Shown: positions 13,269-25,160 of the stretch, in pieces | Layout: each line of letters begins with the position of its first letter | Position numbering within the stretch: the stretch's first letter is position 1 | Notes under the pieces: model-generated | Seen by the model: the letters and a program-made list of their open reading frames with translations, nothing else | What the model was told of the DNA's origin: nothing | The model's database searches: none | NCBI GenBank assembly: GCA_008508345.1 | Contig: QNGE01003485.1 | Coordinates: 1 to 64,000 of the forward strand | From: Paragonimus westermani | Lineage: Eukaryota; Platyhelminthes; Trematoda; Plagiorchiida; Troglotrematidae | Reading direction: 5' to 3' | Length of the DNA: 64,000 nt | Position numbers and translations under genes: made by a program

Positions 13269-15568
13269 AATGCAGTCCGCAACCTTCTTAATGACCGACA
13301 TTCTCGATCGTTTCCTGTGACAGAAACCTTCAGTTTTACTCCAGTGTAAATAGCACAGTGAACAGACAAGGAAAACAAGACTTGTTAGCCACTCCGATGT
13401 TCATATGAGTGCGATGGGCATTTTTAAACAAAGGAAGCAATAGTCACAGGATAGTATATTTGACTAGCCAAAGACAAGTAACCTTCCTTTGAAATCTAAG
13501 TGCGGTCATAATAAAATGCGCACTACCCACTCAATTGAATCAAGTAGTAACCAACGATCAACTTATATGAAAAAAACCGATTATCAACCAGAGGAAGAAA
13601 TAAAACTCTCACTGGTTCTCAACACAGATGTCTTTTATTTTAATCAAGTAATTGCTTACAATGTGTCAAACTGGAAGATTACAAGGAAAAATTAATCCGG
13701 TGTAATTTTTATGAAAATAAAATGTAAGAATACCTATGAACGGTGTTATGCTCTATGATACGCAGACAATTATTCAAATATTAGCCCTTATCAGAAACAG
13801 CATTACTGAACTTATGTGCTTGTTTTGAAAGATAACATCAGGGTTTCCAAACCTATCTCTGGTTTTTCAACTTATTGACTAATACACCGATTAGGCTATG
13901 AAAAATTCAGTTCTAACATTCATTCAGTTACTTATCCCTCAACAAAATTTGTGTAGAACGGAAGCGCCCCGACTCTACTGCATATAATTGCTTTCGGTTT
14001 GGTATGTCGAGTAAAGCACATTCATCCAAGTTATCTTATCGTCACATTACTTAGCTTTGCGCCCACAAGAAACAAGCGGTTCTTTGTTAACAACTGTACC
14101 CCTGAAGTATGCGATCAAAATTGCTGGAGGCGGATAAATATTTCTAGCCGATACCGAGTTCTTTACGATGTTAATAACCTCGAAATGTTCGCCAGACCAA
14201 ATGTCCACTCCAGGTACCAACATATGCGCTCTGAACAACCAAAGGTCTATCTGGACGCTCAGGTCAATCTACAGTGGATGTAGGGTCTTTTGGATTTCTG
14301 TTTAACATGTCAGATATCAGGTACACATCAAGTGTGATTTGGTGTTTTTGGAGCACGCGGTTACATGCATCACTAATATGCAGCCTCTACCCAGAGACAT
14401 ACTGCACTTTTCTCCATTAGTGATTTCGACGCACCACGATTTGATTGTTGAGAAATTTGGATTGCTGTGGTTCAAGCCAAACCGACTGGGGTTTTCAGTC
14501 GTGAAATCTGTGACGCAGACGTATGGGACATCGTTGTAGCCAGAAATTCTGACAAACGTCTAATAGATCACTGACAAGTTCAGGGATCTTCTCAGTTCCC
14601 AAGGTAACTAGGTTAAGCGAGGTAGAGTAATGACAGTGTGTATGCCACATTAGCCTGTACCTAGATGCTTACTCAGATCCAGACAGGAACAAGTCAAATC
14701 ATAGGTTGAACAAAATACAAACTGATATTAGACTTGTCGAAGTGCCCAAGTACGTTGGTCGCTCATACGGAATTACTCTTTGAGTGGATGTGTATAGACA
14801 CATGACTTTAGTCGAACCTGTAATTTCATTAAGTTGGGAATGGTGGAGAAAAAATTTGGTGGTTGTTTTCTAGGTTACGTGGTGAGCAACTGTTCCACGG
14901 AAGGCGACTTCATAGAAGCATGTCGTAACGGCTTCCAAAAAATGTTTAAGTACCTGGTGACAACCCTATAATCGGTCACCCGAAAAATTGATTTGTCACA
15001 AGTCGAACAATATTAAAATACAATTGCAAGTCGTGTAGTCAGATAAATGCTTCCAGTGTTCGACTGGAACGGCAGACTGAAACCGATCACAAGCGTTCTC
15101 GCCCGTATATGGGACATGAACTCCGTCCTTTGTATCTGTGAAGCGGAGGTGTTTACTGTAATTCCACTGACGCTGCATGAGGCTTCATCAAAATGTCAAG
15201 ACATAATCACTTGTGGGTTGTGCTAAGGTGCACAACACAATATACTTCTGGTGTGACTCGAATCACTGTTAATCCGATATGGATTCGTTTATCACAGTGC
15301 AGTTGCAGATATTACTGAAGCTACTCAACAATGTTCACTTTACCGATTAAAAATTGACGCTTCATCTTGACTGTATGAAGGTGTAATTAACTGGTTGTGA
15401 TTAGTGCGAAACAAATTGAGTGGCTGTCAACAATCTCACATCATAAATCAGAAGGCCAGAGTTTAAGTGAGAAGGCATATTACAAAGCGAGATCGGAATC
15501 CGGTGTCCACGGTTCAGCTGAGGGTGGTTAAACAAGAAAAAGCATAACTTCAGAACAACTTGTGAGTA
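13269..15568. other. Non-coding stretch, no gene seen
   Basis: The only longer open frame (13,999-14,283, 94 codons) has no recognisable motif. No repeat or RNA gene was found. Confidence 0.5.
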
Positions 15569-15586
15569 ATCATCATCATCATCATN
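15569..15586. repeat. ATC microsatellite ending at an ambiguous base
   Basis: Five to six ATC units run into the N at 15,586. The ambiguous base at the edge of a trinucleotide run suggests uncertain repeat length in the assembly. Confidence 0.85.
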
Positions 15587-15681
15587 TGCAAGCAAACAAC
15601 CGAGCTACAAAGAGAGTAAGGCGTCATCAGCGAGACAGCTTCCTTATGGCTTTCACTGTCTCGCGTCATTAAATTGTGAGT

Positions 15682-15789
15682 AATCGGTGGTTTGGTTTAT
15701 TAGTGATTCTTCACTGCTGACACAGAAGCTTTTTAAAACCGACTTTCTGTTAGGAGTGAAACATCAACAATAAACCAAACTACCGATTG
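15682..15789. repeat. Fold-back (MITE-like) element, about 108 bp
   Basis: The left arm (from 15,682) and the right arm read in reverse complement (from 15,789) both give AATCGGT[G/A]GTTTGGTTTATT, one mismatch in 20. They stay related inward for about 20 more bases (a TGAT then TTCACT pattern), leaving a short loop around 15,728-15,744. The whole unit can fold into one long imperfect hairpin. No protein is encoded. A non-autonomous DNA transposon or a hairpin RNA locus are the natural readings; no target duplication is clear. Confidence 0.55.
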
Positions 15790-16108
15790 TTCAAGAGTTG
15801 TTCAGAAGCTACGAATCCTCAATAAGTCTCGAGCACATTCCAAGAGAAGACATACCTTTGTCATCTTTGAAGAAAGCAACTTTTTTTAATCACAGACGGA
15901 TATAAATTCAAGAGAGCTTATTCTTGTCATGCTGGATAAATATAATGACAGATTTTCACTTTTTCCCGTCATACTCCACATTCTACTCCGTAATTTTGCA
16001 GACTTGGTTATACGACACTATGAATTCATTCGGCGAATGGCCATCGTAGTTTTTCGTTGACGAATTCATGTGAACCAGTTACCGTCATACCGTAACCTTC
16101 TCTTGCAG

Positions 16109-16147
16109 CTCGTCATCAGTGTGACGTGGTTAACATACATAGATGAG
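16109..16147 (+). other. Candidate 39-nt micro-exon
   Basis: A strong 3' splice site (pyrimidine-rich ccttctcttgcag ending at 16,108) and a strong 5' splice site (GATGAG|GTAAGC, GT at 16,148) enclose exactly 39 nt. In one frame the block is fully open, 13 codons (Leu-Val-Ile-Ser-Val-Thr-Trp-Leu-Thr-Tyr-Ile-Asp-Glu), phase 0-0. The flanking sequence is also open in that frame from 16,070 to 16,360, so it could be a shadow of chance. Flatworm genomes are known for genes built from small symmetric exons, which makes the pairing notable. No neighbouring exon was found. Confidence 0.3.
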
Positions 16148-19100
16148 GTAAGCAACTTTGACACTCACAACCAACCCGGATTCAAACGTAGAAAATATGC
16201 AACGAATCGGCCGGTACTGTGCCATCCAGCACTCAGTGCCCTCAAACAACATATTTCTAAGGTGAGACATTGTGTGCCGAAGCCCATCCAAACCAATTGT
16301 GGCTGCGTCGCTAACGTTTGTACGAGATCCCCGCTAAAGTGCACTGCACGTACGTCTTAGGAAACATCTGATGGGCTTACGATGGCGAGTGCAGATCGGA
16401 GGTTAGGCTGTCAGATCAGCATGAAGACTGCTCCCGAGTGACGTTTATTGCACTTAGATATCAGGCTCCGCAGTTAGTCTATAATCATACTGTATTCCGT
16501 CTAACAACATTCCCTTACCGTTGCAAAAATATGTAGGACAATCACACAAAAAATCTGTTCTTGATTGTGTTCCAGTAGATTTTCATTAGTTAAAAAATTA
16601 TGCGAGAAGTTTCTTACAGACAAATTGCTTGTGTTTTGCTCAGGGTTAACCTCTTTGCTAAGGCTTAATCGTGGAATTTCAGTGGAACGTAAGATGGAAG
16701 GTCACTGGTAGAAACTGTGTGGCTGACGAATCGGGCGATTGTCAGTTCAAGACATTAATTCGGATTGTACCGTGCATTCTTGTGGAAGTATTGTTAGAGA
16801 CAAATTTTTCGCAAACTGTCCATTTATGACATTAAGCAGTCACGTGAAATGTGACACGTACCTGAAGAAATTCAAGCAGAAATGCAAAAACTACAAGACA
16901 TAAACGTGTGATTATCCAGTGTTACCCTGAACCAAAACATTCTCAGCGTCAGTTCTCTTCAGTAGATATTTTGACACATCAGTCACAACAATCTGAATGA
17001 AAAGATTCCGCTGGGGGCACCACGGTTTCAATAAGTACTTAGTAGTCACGGGCATTTTTCATCTCACAAGTTCGTGACTTTTTACATAAACTTCATAAGA
17101 CTTATGACGGACGTTAAGTGGCTGATGGAAACATAAAAATGGATCCAATCTCACAGGATTTTCATCCGTACCAGAGTGGGTGCCTAAGTAATTTTTAATC
17201 CCAGAAGAATGCCAACTTCTGGTTCGTCAAAAAAACGCGGAAAGTGCAAATTTTGACCTGTATGACGACATACACTGAATCGTCACAAAAAGCCTTCTCT
17301 AACAAATTCCTGTCTCACAACAACTATGTTCACACTGGTTTAAAGAACAGTGGTTTTCAACAAACCTGAAGTGATTATTAGTTTGTGAGTTGTCATCAAG
17401 CCAACGCGGATATCTGTTACGATCTTAAAAAACAATGGAACAATGAAAAACTGTTTGTGTGGTGAAAGCGGTTTCGTGTGCTATGTTATCAATATAACAA
17501 CATCTATTCTTAGAATTTATCCGCACTGTTTATGTGAGGCAGATTTTAAATGGCTGAATATTTTAATCGAGTAGTGAACGGTTAATGTCTGTTGCACGCT
17601 TTCGTTGAAGGTCGTTCTCCTGTTTTGGTGGAAAATCACTTATGGAGACAGCCGGAGTTCGAGCAGCCAACGCATACTATCCCTTCCCGATTTTCATGTA
17701 CGTGATCAGATCAGGGCAAATCAGAACGGCATCTTATCCACCATTAACCTACTTTGTGAAAATGATCGCTAGCATGATGGCTACGAAAGATGCGCAGGTT
17801 GCCAGAGTATAAACCAACATTCATCAGTGGAATTTATTCCGGGTGTAGTTGATTTAATTAAGGTACGTGGAGTGTCAGATTTGTTAGCTGTAAATGACGG
17901 CAATTACTGAATGTTCAAAGTCATACAGATAAACAATATTGAGACGTAGAAAAGAATACTAGATGTATCCACCTGTGCTACTTCTTGCACGTCAATGGAT
18001 GGTCACGTTTAAGTTGTATTCTATTCAAAGATTTGGTAATGTTTCTCATGCTTGTACAGTGTGAGAGCACTTTTAAACGTACTGTGTTTGCTTAACGGAG
18101 CTTCAAGCGGATAAACTCTCTTCAATTGAGTGAACTTACCGAATAAAAAATAACGAAAGTATTGCGTATAATGAATGGCTGATACGTATTACTATGTTTT
18201 GATTTGAATGAAAGTTCATCAGGTTCATCGTTGTTAGGCTCAAGATTTTGTTTAACTCATCAGGTTATTTCATAGCAAGTCTGGGAATGCAGCCGCAATC
18301 TAACAATTTCTATCCAGTCGCTTATCGGGCTGGATTCCTTAGTTACGAGCAACAGAAGCAGTAGGAAAGTACCTGAGAGTTCCACTAAGTTTCAAAGAAC
18401 AGTGCATATTTAAGTCCATGTTATTTACGAATGTCCGCTAGGGGCTCTTACGATTCACGAACTCTGTGGTTAAAAGTGTCTGGACCAGTGACAGCTAATC
18501 CGATTCAGTAGTACAAATTTTGCTGTTGGCTAGCGGAACCGTCCGTACAGTCTACCTATATCTAATAAGACATATTAGTGAAGTCCCCATGAAAGCTGCC
18601 TCACAGATGCCCGCCTTAATCTCATTTCCAACTTGGTTCTGTGTTTTAAGGTATAACGAATTTTGAGCTTAAAGGGTGTCATTGTAAATTAGGTCCTATT
18701 CGTGCTGTTCCTACTCTGGATAGTTATTTAGTATCGAAGCATCAGCGTGGGCTACAGATTAATTGCTATAGATGATGGTCGGTTACGAACTCAATTTTGG
18801 GTCATCACTGCTTCTGAACTGTTTAGTCAAATCACACAACATAGTATAAACCAGTCAATTACATTTCACGACCATGTACAGTGTAACCGCTGCATCTGAT
18901 CTGTATCAATTGGGAAGCATAAGTTTATATATAATACTAACACGAGTAAAAATTTTGTTGATGTACTTTGATAACACGCTGGCTATTCTGGGAGACATTC
19001 TACAGCCGCCCCGTGAATTCGGATGGATTTCCAAGTTGTGTCCTATGGCTGCATAAACATGCTAACATCTATTTTTCATAATCCTCATGTTACTCTGTGG

Positions 19101-22100
19101 AGTGGAATGAGGTGATCTCTTCGAATTATTGGTCACTCTGAAACCTAAAGTGCAGAAAGTTTCTGATGCTGTGGAAAAATCACATCTTGTGGTTCACATG
19201 GGCGGTTGTGAATAGCAGACGTACCAACTCCATAGTAATTAGTAACTACAGTCACAGAACTCGTAAGCGGTTTCTATTAAAATAAGTCAATTAAATACAG
19301 ATCTATTTGAGAGGAAAATTATTTCTAGATGTCAAATGCTGATGTGAGCCTTGATTTGAGTTATCTTACTTATTCCAGAGTTAAAAATATCACAAACAGT
19401 CTGTACAAGCCATTCTGGCTTAAACAATCAAATATCACTAACCACGATTCGGTCTAGAGCGATCATTCGTAGTTACTCTTCTCACAAACGCTCATACACT
19501 TAAAACTTCACCCGCCAAGAAAGCTTGACTTTACAAATCATTAAGAATCGGTGCAACTAATAGGTTGTATTCAACGTTCACTTTGTTTCGCCACTTTGAG
19601 ACTTTGGAGTGCATATTCACGAAGATGGATAGATATGTACACGTTTGCAACACATGTGAACAAAAAAATCCACTAAATGTCATCTAGTGGCATGGGAGCA
19701 CCCTGGCAGTTATTCTGGTTAAATATGCCGTCACAGTTCAGACAAGGCAACGTATTCCATCAATGTCGGATGATGGTTGGGATAAAATGACTATGGCGTG
19801 AATACCAACCAATTCTATTATTAAACTGTCAAATACCGAATGAATTTACACAATTGTCAGTAGTTTGGATTGTAGAACCTTTGCTGCAAAAAAATAACAT
19901 GACTTATCTGCTCTAGATTCGGTCGTTCTAAAGATTAACATCATTCAGCGTAGTTGGAGAAAGTTTATTCTACCTACGGTGTGTAATTGGGACTATTGTA
20001 TTATTACTGTCGGTATTGGTAACAGCCGTTTTTGGCTAACTGTGTGAGTACATACATGCCCAACTTATATAAGACTTGCAGTAGATCAGTACTCTCACAT
20101 TCTGGTCGACGTTTCAGTTAACGTTTTAAAAATAATCACTGAAATCAAGTTTTGCTCTTGTCAGTAACCATCAGCAACACGTATGTTTGACCAAACTGAG
20201 TTATGAATTACGATGCACGTGACTGAGAGGAGGCCGTTTGGACCACTAATAAACTGGTCCTTTATGCGCATCGCATCTGAACGTTCATTTGCGAACGTTT
20301 ACAAACAAAGCTCTGACAAGGTCCAACGAGACAAAGACACGGAAAAAGGTATACCAATATAGTTCTATCTACTTGTGGCTGATGTTTTATGGTGTTCCGT
20401 TCATCTACTTCTCCTCGGTAACCAGAAAAAAAGTGTATAGGCTGAATATCAGCTTTTAAGTTGTTCAGGCTGTATGCCTCTCGGCTTGGATAATTTCTCA
20501 GACAAGAGAACATTATGAACGTTTCACATGAGAAAAAGCAATTCTCACCGCAGAATTTTTCAAAACAGTGCGCATGTGTGGTGATAGTACAACGTAATCA
20601 GCAGTAAGGCCTGCCAGTGCGTTATCGAAATACTTGGGCACTGCACGCTGATAAGGCCACAGATTCTGCTATGTCGGCTTCCATGACTTGTACACGTTTT
20701 TGTGAATATCGACTTATTGGTTGTCACACTGCCTGTTTTTTGAAGTTATGCTAGAAGTGGTATTCAGGTGACCGAAATGAGTTCAACAGGTAAACAGTTC
20801 ACTGGCAGATCTTGATTGCATACACTGTCATCGACTCAGAAGATAGGCATTTACGTTTAAATATTCTAAGGAAGATGACGTGGAATCGAAGGAAATAGAA
20901 TGTCTGTTTTCAAATGTCGTGTTGTAGAACTGTAGTTTACTAAGTTGCAATAGACCTGGCGAGTTGTGATACCCAGAAATTAGCCACTACAGCACCGATT
21001 CCGGCAGAAAAAAGGATGATGGCGTGACTTAAACTCCGTTATGGAGCTTTTACCGCTAGCTGTTCAAGTATGCATCACGCGTGTGGTACTCACGGGAACA
21101 TTGGATCGCCAGGACCAAACAGTTTATTTACACTTAAAACTCCATGTGACAAACACGATATGTTAAACGATTAATGAAGTCAATGAAGATATTGTTATTT
21201 TGATGTATACTCGTCACCCTTCTCAAATAAGGTACTCTCTCAACCTCGCATGTTGATCTGTGATCTTTATGATATATGGAAATCGAGACAATGGCCCGAT
21301 ACCATCGGATTCCAGTGACCAAGTCACTGGGGTGTGATTTGGTGACTAGTTGACTGTTAAGCTGATGTGGAGGGGACCCCAAGGTTTTGTCGCCTTCATA
21401 GATACGTGAAAATGGGAAGGCACCAAAAGACTGTTTTTCAACATTTACTGATCTATGATTATACGACTTCACAGATTGAAAGATGGATTAACTAAAGTAA
21501 CGTGATGCAAAGCTGTGGGGACCGTCCGGAACCCAAGCTCTGTGAAATTGACAGTCTAACGGTCAATCTGCACGTGTAGTATACGGAATTACAGCAAGAT
21601 GCAACTCAAGGTTTTAATGTTCACAAATAGACAACAGTAACTGTCAGTACAGACATTGGTAGATCAATCGACCTCTGAGGAATGACCAGCTGTAAACAAG
21701 TGATTCAAACAACTGAACAAAAATTGCCTCGGGTCAGCGAGGACCTTCAGAGCTGCGGAAATTCACTTGACAAATAAGAACCGGCAAACGGCCCGTGAAG
21801 ACGGACAACCAGCAAAGCTTGCCAACAACGGAAGCTTCTTTACTGGATATTATTTCTCGAACCAGTTTATTTTATTAGTGATAAAGAAGAATTTCTAGTT
21901 AAATGCGAATATATATTGGCCGTGCTGTCAGGCATAGCCAAGGAGAACAGGGTATCACCTAATAGTCATTAGAGAATCGCTGACTACCGATTAGAGATAG
22001 TCGTGAAGTCTACTTATCTGGATAGGTATCTGAGGTTTTGAAGAAATTCACAAGATCAATAGCTGGATAGCTGAGCTCCAGGTTATGTCTGCCTATATCT

Positions 22101-22433
22101 GCAATCTATGTCGCTAACACCAACCTTCTGCTCGTAGGAAAGTAGCACAGTGCTTCAGTAAACGCAGTAGACGACTGTGAAACCTGGCCAGTTCTTAAGA
22201 ATGCTATTCAAAGACTGTTTCCGATCTCTGTTTTCTTTTTTACTGTGTGGATGGAACATCGCTTAAACAACGGGACAAACAACCAGCGCGTCTTAGGATT
22301 AGTCAGTCGCGCTATACAAGCTTCGCTGACATTGGTGATTTTGCGAGTGACAGTTCAGTGCAATTTGTGTTGCATCTTTTCCATACTGCATGAGTGGCAG
22401 CTCAGAGGTCAGTGTATGACGTAAGTTTGAGAG
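16148..22433. other. 6-kb stretch without recognisable genes
   Basis: Open frames do not exceed about 112 codons and carry no motif. A short perfect 6-bp hairpin near 19,670-19,690 is unremarkable. No repeat family or RNA gene was recognised. Confidence 0.5.
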
Positions 22434-22802
22434 ATGAATACTGCCACTTCAAGGCTTGGCTCTGCAGAGCGTCAGCAGCCTGCTCTATCGGGTGTGCAAT
22501 ATGAGACCTGTCGTAACCATCATCAACGGCGGCAAATTATCAGAAGTTTGTGCTGCCATTTAACTATCACGAAACCGTACAGAAAAGAGCAGACCACAGT
22601 TACAGAGAATGCAAGAGAGAAGAGGAGACTTATTCACCAACGTCAATTATTTCTAAGCCCAAAACGTTGCAAACAAATTGATTTACAGAGAGTATTTGAC
22701 AGTACACCGACTAAAGCTACCGATAAGCGACCACTAACCAAGACAACTGTGTGCTCACCATGCACCATAAATACCGTCAAAACCAAAGACTGGGATTTGT
22801 AA
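22434..22802 (+). CDS. Possible small basic protein or terminal exon, 122 codons
   Basis: The frame opens at an ATG and ends at a TAA after Lys-Asp-Trp-Asp-Leu. The product is strongly basic (Arg/Lys/Gln/Thr rich). It contains two full proline-directed kinase consensus sites, Ser-Pro-Lys-Arg near residue 81 and Thr-Pro-Thr-Lys near residue 97, plus a Ser-Pro near residue 113 and an Arg-x-Leu-type docking string between them. That pattern is seen in cell-cycle-regulated nuclear proteins, but no family is recognised. The sequence ggctctgcag at the start could be a 3' splice site, which would make this a last exon. A frame of this length is expected a few times by chance in 64 kb, so support is weak. 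Confidence 0.25.
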   Translation: MNTATSRLGSAERQQPALSGVQYETCRNHHQRRQIIRSLCCHLTITKPYRKEQTTVTENAREKRRLIHQRQLFLSPKRCKQIDLQRVFDSTPTKATDKRPLTKTTVCSPCTINTVKTKDWDL

Positions 22803-25100
22803 TCAAAATTCCACATGCTTTCCTATGCCACTTACGATCTGTCTTGCGAACGCTATGGGTTTCCAAAAATGTACCGTTCATCCACATCGATTTTTCTTTG
22901 GGTTAAAAACAACCACAGTGGAGGCTCAGATCTGTCAAGAAAAACCCGAATGTCAAGTCTCTGTCGGATTTAGTCTGGAGTGCACTTGGCATCTGGTCGG
23001 TTCTGAAAAGTTTCGGATGAATGATTTTTTAATCATCACAATTAGCAGACGTTGTGTAACCAACTTATGTCAATCATTCGAAAATGTGAGTGATCTGCCG
23101 TAAAACTACAAAGCCAATTTAAGGTCGCGGTTCTTCTAGAGAAATCGACGTAGAAGGTGATAAATCAGGAAAACTTGTTGACTAGCTGTCTACCGGTTGG
23201 CAGCAAAATGTTTTTCACATAAATGTAAACGGGCAGAATTTCTACCCATCGAAATCTGAAAGCTGCCGCCAAAATGTGTGCTGCTGATTTTGAAAATAAG
23301 TGTTTATTGAAAGTTACCCTAACCTGTTAACAGCCTTCGAATTTTGTTATAGGGGAGATATTTTCCAGTGACGGAATGTGACAAAGACGAAACACACGCC
23401 TAGTGATTCATTTTGAAAAAGACTGAATGGAAACTGTAGCAGACTGCAAAATGTGCGATGAATCGTAAACGGTGTTCACGTTATTTCGACCAAATATCTC
23501 AGTACATAGTATCGACAACTGTTATCAACGGCAGCCGGACAAATATTGCGTCACTATGCCCCATTTCTGTGCGAACGATGGAGCTATCGATTTAGCAGGA
23601 AAAATTTAATACTCAGGATTTGTTGGAAGAGGTTCACCAGTGGAAGGTAACAGGCAGAAGCAAACAACCAGTGAGCAAAAACGTTTTTACATTCGCTGAC
23701 TGTTTGTGTCAAGTCATTGTCTATTTTAAGCCAAATGCGTTTATAGTTGATTCATAACACACAATTCATACAATCAGTATTAAGTGAATAGTGGGATTTT
23801 GCAGTTTCGTGATTTGTGAACTGTGTGGTATCTGGTAAATGTGAAAAGTTTGTCACTCAGCTATAGCAAACGCATATTGGTGAACGAAAGTTTGCCGTAA
23901 CTACCTTGACAACAGTAAACTACTCAGGTCAACCAGGGTACGAGGTCAGTGAGCTGTAGTACACGGTACACCAAGTGCACGGCTCCTGAGACAGCAGTTA
24001 CAAACAAAAGTGAAATAAAACTTTTTAACAATCTGTAAAGTTTTCCAGGTTAAGGATTTCCTAGATATTTTAAGCGCTATTACCTACCCACACCAGGATT
24101 CGAACGAATGTTTTTAACTCCCCTTTACTTGGAAATAATCGATACTTGTCAATGTTCAGAGAGTGAATATCGGAAGAATCATACAACTCAGGTGACTCCT
24201 CTTTCTATTGGACTGACCCTTAATTCATTGCAGATACTTCAAAAGGGACCTGATATTAGACAGAAAAATGCTGTCTACAACAACCAATCCATGATCACAT
24301 TACTTCCCGTTACACAAAGCTGAAATCCCATTGGTTCAAGCCCTGAAACTTGAGGAGAATGAGCGGACTAGTGCGTGCGATCAGGGGAGCTCATAGTAGA
24401 TCCTCTCTGATCAACATACAATAGAAGAATCTATCCAATTCTCTGATCGCTCTCGAACCGGCTGAGTGGTTTAAAGCACAATAAGATTAGCACACGCGAG
24501 AGACAGATTGTGCTGCAGTTTCCCTGACTACCTGCCTAACCTACTTAAGTGAGTGACCAGTTGTGCATTCTCATCGGAATACTGTTTCCGTGCGGTGGCA
24601 TGACTATGCGCTATTAGCTTTCGTAAACATATCAGTTTTCGGTTGCAAGCATTTTCGTTTTTAGTCTATAGACCATACAACAACTTATTTCCAAAATAAC
24701 ATAATACCAGTAACCGATAAGTGACCACCTTTCTAACTCTGAGAAAAATTCACAAATCTAAAAAGAGCAAACAATGTATTACGCAAAATTAATCTGAACT
24801 GCTGTACAAGCCTCAACAGTTGAGAGGTTGGGGAAAACCAAGGAAACATCGTAAACGGCACTGAATATAGGTAGAAAATAAAACGCAAAACAGTTTCACA
24901 GGATGCAGAACAATGCACATCAGATTTGTGTATTAACTCCAACTATCTTTAAGTAGGAAGGTGAAAAGCGTCAACAGCCAAAATCTTAAGAAATCATCTA
25001 TCAACAAAGTTCTCGAGATTTGACTAACTACGACGTTAAATTACTTCAAACTTTGTGCACACAGGCAGAAATAGGTGGATGATTAAATTTCTTTGGAGAT
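22803..25100. other. Non-coding stretch, no gene seen
   Basis: A 92-codon frame at 22,825-23,103 has no motif. Around 24,090-24,110 the minus strand has a B-box-like GTTCGAATCC, but no tRNA cloverleaf or A box accompanies it. Confidence 0.5.
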
Positions 25101-25160
25101 GGACGCGTAGTCCAGTGGTTTATTTTGCACTCAAGTAAACTTCAGGAGTTATGAACTTCA
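25101..25160 (+). repeat. tRNA-like SINE head, degenerate
   Basis: From 25,101 a seven-base acceptor-like segment is followed by an A-box-like TAGTCCAGTGGT (25,108-25,119) and a B-box-like GGAGTTATGAAC (25,145-25,156) at tRNA-like spacing. The stems do not close, so it is not a functional tRNA. The stretch between the boxes (ctcaag...tcaggagtt) resembles the heads of the ribozyme elements at 38.1 kb and 57.1 kb, so it may be an old relative without the ribozyme half. Confidence 0.4.

Noticed and set aside
24090..24110. Possible tRNA gene (GTTCGAATCC on the minus strand)
   Set aside because: The T stem does not pair and there is no A box or cloverleaf.
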